From NCBI GenBank assembly GCA_037349315.1, contig JBAIAC010000057.1:682001-746000 (forward strand): a DNA stretch of 64,000 nt, written 5' to 3'. Position 1 is the first letter of the stretch; each line of letters opens with the position of its first letter. The notes beneath the pieces are model-generated. The model saw only the letters and a program-made list of their open reading frames with translations. It searched no databases and had not been told where the DNA came from. The stretch is from Chelydra serpentina. Taxonomy: Eukaryota; Chordata; Testudines; Chelydridae. Below, in pieces: positions 51,775 through 60,809 of this stretch. A program made the position numbers and the translations under genes.

Positions 51775-54515
51775 ATGGACCAGTCAGTTGCTATACAGGA
51801 GACCCTGGCGGATGGACAGACCTGCCTGATCATATCCTTTGCACCAGCATTTCTTTGTAGATAAGTGAACGTGGCATGGAATTACCAGGGAAATCACACC
51901 CCTTTGTCCCCTGTTTCTGCCTCTCAGAGTTACTGAGCATCAGTGGAGACAGGATCATTACCTGTAGGCTGTTAATCCATAACAACCTGTATGTCCCAGT
52001 CCTTTCCCTGGCACACTGGCCTGGGCGCTGTGCTAATAATATTGGGCCAAATGTTATGGTCCCTAATTGAGCAAAAAACCCTTCCCCGGACACCTTCCAT
52101 CTGAAACATCAGTCACGCTTTACAACTCCCTGCATGGCCAGGGCAGAGTGGAACTGGACCACTCCGCCCACCACCGCAGGTGGAAGAGAGTCTTTCTCGA
52201 GCGGCAAGTGACTGCACACAATGGCCCAGGACAGAGCGTGGTGGGAGGATCCAGAGTTGAGCTGAAATGGTAGGAGGAATTTAAGGAGGCAGAACACCTG
52301 TCTCCTAACTGATTCTGGATGCGAATGGAGGCTCCAGACAGGAAACCCAGAGGCTGAGCAGCCGGTGGCTGCTGCGGTCAGAGGTTCAGAGAGAGAGCTC
52401 AGCGTCTGGCTGCTCTAGAGGATTTGTGTCTCCATTGGCTGTTCCTTGACCATGAGCTGCATGCGGTACAGGGTATCCTGGCCTGCGAGGAGAGTGTGGA
52501 GAGCCGGCTTCTGGGCCTCGTGCGGATCCATGGAGAGCATGCGTAGGTGCTTGAGACAATGTCCGATGGGCCACTCATATGGGGAAGGCAGGGCCCTCTG
52601 GCTGGCAGTCTCAGCAGGAAGCCCCAGGATTGAATGGGCCATGGAGACTGCATGAACTCCCCTCCCACCCCAAAGGTGCTCTCTCCATGTCGGGCTTTGG
52701 CAAAGTAATGTGGGAAGGTCGTTTGCCCTGCCACTTCCTGTTTTGTACCTGATCTGTATTTAATCAGAGGAGCCTAGACCCCAGGGCTGGTAGTCTGGTA
52801 CCTTTCACTAGCAACTTGTATAAATTAATTAAAAAACCCCCACCCTATTTGGTGCTCTGGCAGGCACGGGGCAGGGACAGGAGCTGTGCTATCAGGTGAA
52901 TGTGGTGCTGGGATGGGATGGTGTTGAACCATGCTTGTAGGGAGCTCAGTACTGATGCTGGAATGGATCTGGCATTACCCCCCTGCTCTTTGCCTGCAGG
53001 CTCTTCCTGTACACTCATCGGCGAATGGCTATAACAGCTGAGGATGTCTGCTTGGAGAGAGTCGTGCCGATCACAGAAGGATTTGCAGCAGAAGAAGGTA
53101 GAGCTGTCCTCTGCATCCTTCACTCGCTTCCTGGAAGGAGGTTCTTGCTTCTGCTCCTCAGAGATCAGTCAGGTGCCATCTTTTCTTGGGGGCAGACAGA
53201 GAGGATCTGTGTGTGGAACAGAATCTGGATGATGATGTGCTGCTGCCTGAAAATTGGAAACTGATCACCTTTTGCCTTGTTTTGCTGTAACTTTGAAATA
53301 GCGGAAGCCAGTGTAATTAATTAACATCCTCAGGAAAACAGGCTGCATTGGACCCTATGGAACCCAAACTATCCTCTTCACCCCCAGCTCTGGCCAGAGG
53401 AAAGCTTAGAGCTATCAAATAATACTCATGGCCTCCTATCCTTTCTGATTTCTTCTGCCTCCCTTTCTGTCCCTTGTCAGAGGGTGCTCAGGGTCAGTCT
53501 GAGCTATTTATGAAGTATTATCCCTGGATAGCAGCGTGGCTCAGGCACCACTTGCCAGGTTTTCTAATGGAACTGCTTTTCTCTTTTGACAGTTACACCT
53601 GACAGTGACCTTCATATCATTGGTGAGTCTCTTCTGTTGCTACGATTACCACATGGTACAAGAAAGATTCCCGTATACTGAGGTTACAATCTCTGTATGA
53701 ACCATTATTCCACGATTTTTGGTTTGTGGAGTTTGCTCAGGGTTGCTTATGGAATGTCTGGGGCTGAGCTGTTCCAAATTGGACACACACTGCAATGATG
53801 GAATCTTGTCTTGCTATTATTGGATAGTTTATAAATCTGGACACTATTACTAGTTAACCAGTGTATTGCCAGTCCCAGTTCAAACCAATTGTTTGGCTAA
53901 ATGATTCCAGATTGTCGCTAAAAGATGAGTTCTAGTCAGTCTCCCTAGCTTTCACTGGAGTATCAGCTGGATACTATTATTGTTTACTTAAATTGTAAAA
54001 GCCCCCCAAATGTGTTAAGCGCTGTTCAAATGCAACTGTATTTCAGCAGCGTGGGTAGGGATTCCTTGTCTAACTTGTCTGTTAGTTTAAGTTTATAAAA
54101 TGTTTTGGGATCAGTTGGACTGAAAGGAACTAGAGGAATAATAATGATGGTTATTTACAAATCCTACTTAAAAATAAAGGAAATTCATCCAAATACAGGA
54201 AACTGAAAGAAGCGATGAAGCTGATTTTTTCCCCTCACAGCTGGTGTGGTTTTCTACTGATTTGAGTACTGCGGATGTGGAGACGTGTCCAGTGCTGGGG
54301 TGGCTTTTGTGAGCATGCAACACCTAAAGTAGTTTAGAAACCCCAAGTGTCTTCTCCAAACTTAACAGCATTAATTCCAACTCTCCTCTTCCCGCCATGT
54401 GTAGGTTCTGATGTGACTGTCCAGATAAGCTCGGAAGATGCTCAGCTGGTGGTGCGATTGCCTTTTGGGTCCCATACACGCACGTTCCTACAGGAGATCA
54501 GCAAGTGCCGCCCAG
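51775..54515 (+). CDS. INPP5B: Inositol polyphosphate 5-phosphatase B, N-terminal part (PH-like domain)
   Basis: INPP5B removes the 5-phosphate from phosphoinositides such as PI(4,5)P2 and acts on endomembranes with Rab GTPases (family knowledge). Five coding exons: 51775-51831, 52463-52542, 53000-53097, 53593-53622, 54405-54515. Phases agree, giving 125 aa plus a split codon. The protein starts MDQSVAIQETLADGQTCLI, continues AVQGILACEESVESRLLGLV, has LFLYTHRRMAITAEDVCLE and ends near LPFGSHTRTFLQEISKCRP, closely following the human N-terminal PH domain as I remember it. The start codon lies in an exon opening at 51766. The first coding intron (51832-52462) looks U12-type. The 5-phosphatase, ASH and RhoGAP-like exons were not found here and should lie to the right, so this is a partial gene. 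Confidence 0.93.
51832..52462 (+). other. U12-type intron of INPP5B with non-canonical AT-AT ends
   Basis: The 5' splice site ATATCCTTT (51832-51840) equals the U12 consensus. TTCCTTGAC (52442-52450) fits the U12 branch-point consensus. Exons join in frame as CLI|AVQG, the order in the human protein, which places the 3' end after CAT at 52462, about 13 nt past the branch A. The intron therefore ends AT, not AC or AG. An alternative 3' site after GAG at 52456 would add Leu-His and sit only about 7 nt from the branch A. Confidence 0.7.
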
Positions 54516-54715
54516 GTACAACCCTCTGTCGTATCCGTGTTGAAGTTAAGCCATAGGTTGGTACAGATGCTGCAGCCGAAGGAGGAAGTCCAGGTTAGGG
54601 TTTGTCTTTGTATCGTGTTTTCTCTCATTGTGGGAGGAGTGTCAGTTCCAGTATCCCTGTTGCTGCTACTTGCGTTTACACAGGTAGCTTCCAGGCCGTG
54701 CGGATGGCTCGTGGG

Positions 54716-55020
54716 GGAGCTCGGCTCGGGCGCGGTGAGGCGCTGGCGGGCGAGCTCGGCTCGGGCGCGCTGAGGTGCGGGGGGAGCTCGGCTCGGGCGC
54801 GGTGAGGCGCTGGCGGGCGCGGGGGGAGCTTGGCTCGGGCGCGGTGAGGCGCTGGCGGGCGCGGGGGGAGCTCGGCTCGGGCGCGGTGAGGCGCTGGCGG
54901 GCGCGCGGGGGAGCTCGGGTGAGGTGCGGGGCGAGCTCGGCTCGGGCGCGCTGAGGCGCTGGCGGGCGAGCTCGGCTCGGGCGCGGTGAGGTGCGGGGGG
55001 AGCTCGGCTCGGGCGGAGCG
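54716..55020. repeat. GC-rich minisatellite in the CpG block
   Basis: Variable-length units contain GAGCTCGGCTCGGGCGCGGT and GAGGCGCTGGCGGGCGCG, repeated about six times. It forms the left part of a CpG-dense block that continues through 55530. Confidence 0.85.
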
Positions 55021-55229
55021 CGGCACGGGGACAGGCTCTACTCCCCGCCGTGGCGTAGCCGGGCTGACGCCGATCTCGCCCCGCCCCCGCGCAGGGACCG
55101 GGACAGGCGGCGTTCCACGGGCACAGCGGGGAGGGGGGTGGAGACGGAGGCAGAGGAGAGCGGGGGGCGGGGCTAGTGACGGGAGGGGGGGTGGGAGCGG
55201 GACGGGTATGAAGGGGAAATGGCGGGTTT

Positions 55230-55498
55230 TTGGAGGGAGCTGATTGGCAAAGACAGGGGCGGTGTTTGGTGATTGGAGGAGGCGAAGTCCGGAGGAGGAG
55301 CTCGGTGATTGGAGGAGGCGGGGCCCGGAGGCGGTGCTTGCGGGGGGTACGTCTGCCTGCGGTGGGCGGGGCCCGGAGGCGGGGCTTGGTGATTGGAGGA
55401 GGCGGGGCACGAGGGAGGGGCTTGGTGATTGGAGGGGCGGGGCCCGGAGGAGGTCTGCCCGCCGTGGGCGGGGCCCGGAGGAGGCTGAGCTGAGGGCC
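55230..55498 (+). promoter_or_regulatory. Putative internal promoter with repeated CCAAT and GC boxes
   Basis: GATTGG (inverted CCAAT) begins at 55242, 55271, 55307, 55391 and 55427. Two pairs are spaced exactly 36 bp, and those pairs are 120 bp apart. Between them are GGGCGGGGC-type GC boxes. The block ends just before an ATG in good context at 55499. NF-Y plus Sp-type sites in a CpG island are typical of TATA-less promoters. It may drive a shorter INPP5B transcript, since it lies after the PH-domain exons. Confidence 0.5.
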
Positions 55499-55526
55499 AT
55501 GGCTGCCGCCGGGTGGCTCCGCGGAG
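55499..55526 (+). CDS. Candidate alternative first coding exon, possibly INPP5B
   Basis: GGCCATGG at 55497-55504 opens a 28-nt reading frame, MAAAGWLRG plus one base, followed by a donor (GAG|GTAGGG at 55527). It sits directly behind the CCAAT/GC-box block. The human protein, as I recall it, has an MSAAAGS-like segment after the PH domain, which this could parallel. No partner exon was identified, so both coding status and gene assignment are uncertain. Confidence 0.35.
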
Positions 55527-55679
55527 GTAGGGGCCGGGATCGTGCTGGGTGCGGGTGCCCGGGGGGTCGCCGGGCAGGGAGGAGGGTGCCCGGTGGGGGC
55601 GGGGTGCTGGGTACAGTGGAGGTTGGGGGGCGGAGTTATGGTGGATGGGGGTGCCTGGTGTGTGGCAGTGCTGGGCGGG

Positions 55680-56370
55680 GGCAGGTACCTGGTGGGGGGG
55701 GCCGGTGCTAGGGGGGCGGGGGGCAGGTACCTGGGGGGGGCCGGTGCTAGGGGGGCAGGTACCTGGGGGGGGCGGTGCTAGGAGGGCGGGGGGCAGGTAC
55801 CTGGGGGGGGGCGGTGCTAGGAGGGCGGGGGGCAGGTACCTGGGGGGGGGGCCGGTGCTAGGAGGGCGGGGGGCAGGTACCTGGGGGGGGGGGCCGGTGC
55901 TAGGAGGGCGGGGGGCAGGTACCTGGTGGGGGGCCGGTGCTAGGAGGGCAGGTACCTGGTGGGGGGGGCCGGTGCTAGGGGGGCGGGGGGCAGGTACCTG
56001 GGGGGGGGCGGTGCTAGGAGGGCGGGGGGCAGGTACCTGGGGGGGGGCGGTGCTAGGAGGGCGGGGGGCAGGTACCTGGGGGGGGGCCGGTGCTAGGAGG
56101 GCAGGTACCTGGTGGGGGGGGCCGGTGCTAGGGGGGTGGGGGGCAGGTACCTGGGGGGGGGCCGGTGCTAGGGGGGCGGGGGGCAGGTACCTGGTGGGGG
56201 GGGCGGTGCTAGGAGGGCGGGGGGCAGGTACCTGGTGGGGGGGGCCGGTGCTAGGGGGGTGGGGGGCAGGTACCTGGGGGTGGGGCTGGTGCTAGGGGGG
56301 CGGGGGGCAGGTACCTGGTGGGGGGTGGTGGTGCTGGGGGGGGGGGTACCTGGTGGGGGGCGGTGCTGGA
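55680..56370 (+). repeat. G-rich minisatellite with embedded donor-like sites
   Basis: About 17 units of roughly 30-50 bp contain GGTGCTAGGAGGGCGGGGGG and CAGGTACCTGG followed by a run of G. The G-runs are capable of forming G-quadruplexes. Each unit includes CAG|GTACCT, which resembles a 5' splice site. The array begins about 150 bases after the candidate exon at 55499-55526. Confidence 0.93.
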
Positions 56371-58263
56371 TGGGAGGTGGGGGTTGGTCCTTGTCTCTTT
56401 GCCCCAGTCAAGCTGTGAACTCTGTAATCCCTACCCCCCACAGGCCTCCTTCCCCTGTCTCCCTGGGGCTCCATTCTGTTTCACTGAATCCCCCTGCAGT
56501 TTCAGTGGGGTGCAGGATTCCTCTCCACTTATAATCTAAAACAGTGAGTGGTCTTGCTGTGTGGCATTTAGGCAGGCCCTGCACCCCACTTCAGAAGCAG
56601 TTGGCTGTGCCAGGCAAGGGGTCCCTATATAAACAGCTGTCATGCTCTACTCCAGAGGCAGCTGCGTCTTGGTCCTGCACAGAGGAGCAACTCCCTGGAT
56701 AAACAGCAGTTGTGGCTGCTGCTTAGTTCAGGGGAAGCATCCCTTTTCAAGATCTGATGTATCCACCCCAGAAGTGGCTGCATCTGTGTGCTGGATGCAG
56801 TAATCCACGTCAAAGGTTTGGGGAGCCTTCAGGAAGGAAGGTGCTGTTTTGTGTCTTTATGATGTATTAATAAAATGCCACTAGAGAATCCTCTGAGCAT
56901 GAAGATGCACGTGTGGTTAATGGTTCTTTGTAATAAGGCTGGTAAAACAAATTAAAAATGAAACTTGTACAGGCACTAGTGCACAGCCAGCGTGTGTCTG
57001 AATAAATCTTATTAAAAACCTGCTGATGAAGTGAATTACTACTTAACTATATATATTTAAATATTACTACTTAATTATATGTCAGCCCTCTAAAGTTCAA
57101 ACTATTGTAATAGGTGTAAGATATTAGAAACTGTCTGGTTCCCTTAGGGCTGCTGTCATACCCAATGTGTGTGGTAATTGCACAACAATCTGATAAGCAA
57201 ACAGCCAGATCTCTCACTGTTTGAAAAGATATGAAAACCTCTGAAGTTGCAGTCTGAGATCAGTGTAATATACTCAGAACCCAAGATATCCATGCTCATC
57301 TTACAAGCTGCATGTAGTGTGCTCTTTGCATCCTTTCTGGACCACAGCCTATCCAAGGTGCATGTTGTTTTATTTCCCCTGGTTGTCAGTGTGCTACCAG
57401 TGACTGACATTCACTCTTCCTAGACCTGTGTACAGTTTCAGAAATTATTCTGAAGTTCAGAATGGGTAACCCTAGTTCTGCACAGACAGAAATGATAGGA
57501 CCCCCTGGTGTGTGTAGGGGAATGCCTTAGTTTGTCAGGTATGTGTACAGTACCTATCACTGCATTACCTAGGTCACAGTGCCTAGCCAGGCGTCTAACA
57601 GAAGTCTACCAAAAAGATGTTTCATAGGAGACATGGGCCCTAATCATGTTACCTCTGTTAGTTATGTAGTGGTATTGACTTCCTGTGTGTCAATTTGAAG
57701 ACATCCCTGTATACACAGATGGAGGAAGGTCCGCTCTTTGGACCTTGGATTTGAATTTACATCAGGTTACACGTAAAATAAGTTTGATTTTCCTAAATCC
57801 TTGTAGATATTTATTTGCAACATAGAAGTACCGTTGTCTGGCAAGTTTTCTGTTGTCTGTGGGTGCAGAGGCCAAGCAGAAGAGTAACAGGCTCATATAG
57901 GTCAGCACAGAGGTGCTTTTGCAGAATTAGTAGAGGAACCACATCCCACTTCGAGCTCAAGGCATTGCTTAAATAAGCATGTAAAACCCTCAGAGAGCCT
58001 CCTTCGATTAGTATCAAACCTTGAAATGAAGCCTTGTGACTTGCCAACCAGAGGCAGTTCCAGCTCGCTTAGCACAGTATTTCAGTGTACTTGGGATTTC
58101 TTTGTCACAAATATAGAATCTTAAAATATTAGCATAGTCTGCCAGAGCAGTGGATGGGAGTTACAGGCTCCATGCAAAGTGGTGGAGGCTAACTTATGAA
58201 AGTGTCGCCACGGGGAATTATTTTTATAGTGCCCTGTTTATGCTGAGTTTATGGCTGGTATTG
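56371..58263. other. Presumed INPP5B intron sequence without recognised feature
   Basis: AT-richer than the preceding block. I see no exon with flanking splice signals in an INPP5B-like frame and no clear element boundaries. Confidence 0.35.
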
Positions 58264-58424
58264 TGAAATACAACTGCCTTTGCCAGTATAGCTCAGTTTT
58301 GCCAGTATAACTGCGTCTATACTAGTGACTTTTGTGACCAGCGTAGCTGTGCTGGCAAATCACACCTCATCATGCACCTGACATCGCTATGCCAGAAAAG
58401 TTTATGGCATAGACCTGGCCCAAG
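58264..58424. repeat. MITE-like fragment
   Basis: Blocks such as GCGTCTATACTAGTGAC, GACCAGCGTAGCTGTGC and GGCATAGACCTGGCCC match the hAT-type MITE text seen at 49323. The left part repeats GCCAGTATA. Boundaries are approximate. Confidence 0.35.
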
Positions 58425-58934
58425 AGGGGGTTGTTATTTCTTGAAACTTTACCCTTCAGTACCTCTCCTTTGAGGTTATGGGTTTCTCTCTTCCCAAGGA
58501 CATCTGCTTGAAGTTATCCAGACCATAGAGACTATTAACAGAAACAAGATTTATTAAAAACAGAGAGAAAATAGAATTAAAAGAAAAACTGTTTGCTTAA
58601 CTCATTTAGATTGACACTTCTCATAAGCTAAACTAAATACGGCTTTTTAAGCTGTTACAGAAGAAAAAGAGAAGCAAATAGCAATTCTCTCTGAACATGC
58701 TATGGTCCGTTTATCAACATTGCCCTATCCTGATACCGTCTCCCTTGCTGAGTCCTGGATTCTCTTTGCAAGTCCCTGCAGCTTGCATGTTTAGAGGTGC
58801 CTCTCCTGGTCGTTTTTGTGTCAGAGGTGTTCGAGTCTATTAAGCCATTAGGGTGAGGTTTCCTTAACATTTACACAAGAGTCTTTTATCAGAACTCCTG
58901 GCTGGGAGAATGGTCAAATGACTCATCTCCTAGA

Positions 58935-60340
58935 GAGACAAGGTGGGTGAGGTAATATCTTGTATTGGACCAACTTCTGTTGGTGAGAGAGACAAGCTTT
59001 CGAGCTACACAGAGCTCTTCCTCAGGTCTGGGAAAGGTGCTCAGAGTGTCCCAGCTAAATACAAGCTCAAATGGATAGTCTAGCATGAGTAGTTGGCACA
59101 TATTCTGAGGGATAATTCAAGGTGAGGTGGTCTAGTAACACCCTGGTAATCACTGGACAAAAAGGGGGGTTGTGGGTTACAGATTGTTGGAAAATGCCAT
59201 AAATCCATTTTCTCCATTCAGTCCATGATGTTTAGTGTGTAGCAAAGTTACAAATTTAAGTTCCCAGGCTTGTCTTTTGAAGGTATTTTGCAGGTTTCCT
59301 TTGAGGATGAGGACTGAGAGATCGGATATAGAGTGATCACTTTGGAAAAGTGTGCACCCACAGATGATATGGTGGGTTTATTTTTTTTATCATTTTCCTG
59401 CATGAGTTCATTCGAGAGCATAGTGATTGGTTTCACCCACATAGTTGTTACTGGGGCACATAGCGCACTGGATGCAGTACACCACGTGTTTTGATAGGCA
59501 TATCTAGGGCCCATGGATCTTGAAAGATGTGTTGGGGGGTGGTGTTCATTGGGTCTGTAGGTTTTGTATCTGTTGCTCTATCAGAGTCTGGTGCCGCTTT
59601 GAGTTGGTGTGTGCTGGTCTGTGGGGAGCTTGCTTCTGATGATGAGGTTGGGGGGTTGTTTGAAGGTTGAAATGGGTTGTAGTTTGATGATACCCCATAT
59701 GGGTTCCAATGTGGGGTGGTAGGTGACAACTTGGGGTGTGTGGTTGGAGGGGGTTTTATTTCTATATTGAAGCAGGTTCTCTCAGGGTATTTGGGTGGCC
59801 TGTTCCATGATGCGATCTACTTCTCTGGCGAAGTGTCCTTGTTTGGTAAAGGCGGTTTTGAGTGTGTTAAGGTGTATATCCTGGACTTTCTCCTCAGAGC
59901 ATGTTCTCTGGTATCTGAATGCCTGGCTGTAGAGAAAAGATTTCTTGGTGTGTTTGGGGGTGGTTACTGGATCTGTGAAGGTGGGTGTGGTGATCCATGG
60001 GTTTCTTGTGTATAGTTGTCTGTAAGGTACCATTGTTGAAACGGATCATGGTGTCCAGGAAGTTGAGGCTAGAGTGGGAGTGTTCCAGAGAGTTTAATGG
60101 ACAGGTTGCTGAAGTTATGGTGGAAATCTATGAGGGAGTTTGTTGTCTGTCCAGAGGATGAAAATATCATTGCTGTATCTCAGGCGTGTCATTGGTTTTG
60201 TGGTGCATTTGTCCAGATTTGTCTCCTAGTTATCTCTGGGAGCACATTGTCCAACCCCACTTCCAGCCTTCCTGTCTCCAGTGCTGATATGTCAAAAGCC
60301 CAAGTAATTTCCATTTCTTCAAGGAATCTGATAATCAGCT
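58935..60340 (-). mobile_element. Penelope-like retroelement, degenerate
   Basis: The left end (GGGTGAGGTAATATCTTGTA, then GAGACAAGCTTTCGAGCTAC) is shared with 17490-18510. On the minus strand, broken frames give CAMCPSNNYVGETNH near 59430, GIY-YIG-like, and further upstream LYTRNPWITTPTF and KKSFLYSQAFRYQRTCSEEK, which resemble the C-terminal part of Penelope reverse transcriptases. Frames are interrupted by stops and shifts, so it is inactive. It is the longer of the two copies here. Confidence 0.55.
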
Positions 60341-60567
60341 GGTGATCTGAATAATTATTTCTTTCTACAGAAACAAGTGACCTCAGGCTGAATACACTAT
60401 AGCCTGGTCTACACGCAGATTGTTGTACTGGTCCAACTGGTTAGGTTAGAGGGGGTGACCCCCCCCTTTTTTTTAACTGAAATAATTATTTCACTGCAAC
60501 TTACTGTGAACAATTTTACCAGTATAAAGGTGTCTTATACCAGAATAGCTTATTCCCCTTCCTGTAC

Positions 60568-60720
60568 AGGAATAAGAGCATAACGGCCATACTGGGTCAG
60601 ATCAAAGATCCATCTAGCCCAGTATCCTGTCTTCCGACAGTGGCCAATGCCAGGTGCCCCAGAGGGAATGAACAGAACAGGGAATCATCAAGTGACCAAT
60701 TCCCTGTCGCTCATTCCCAG
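60568..60720 (+). repeat. Turtle interspersed repeat, plus orientation
   Basis: GGCCATACTGGGTCAGATC, AAGATCCATCTAGCCCAGTA and GACAGTGGCCAATGCCAGG, ending in a GAATCATCAAGTGACC segment. The same family in opposite orientation is at 30868-31012. Flanking sequence (CCAGTATAAAGGTG on the left, ACTGGTATAACTG on the right) looks like an older MITE it landed in, starting about 60402. Confidence 0.6.
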
Positions 60721-60809
60721 CTATACTGGTATAACTGTGTTACACTCGGGCAGTTGTACTTCTTTAATTATATTGATAGGCTGAGACTAGGGCCTTGTCT
60801 ATGCTGGAC

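Noticed and set aside
52421..52462. An extended INPP5B exon 2 starting at 52421 (open frame continues upstream)
   Set aside because: It would insert 14 residues absent from the human protein as I recall it, would place the U12 branch-point motif inside an exon, and no matching phase-0 GT donor exists after exon 1.
54676..55500. Minus-strand frame of 274 codons, Pro/Ala/Ser-rich
   Set aside because: Reverse reading of the CpG-rich repeats and the CCAAT/GC-box block; no domain.
55549..56295. Plus-strand Gly-rich frame of 248 codons
   Set aside because: Direct product of the G-rich minisatellite; repetitive and without start or splice logic.
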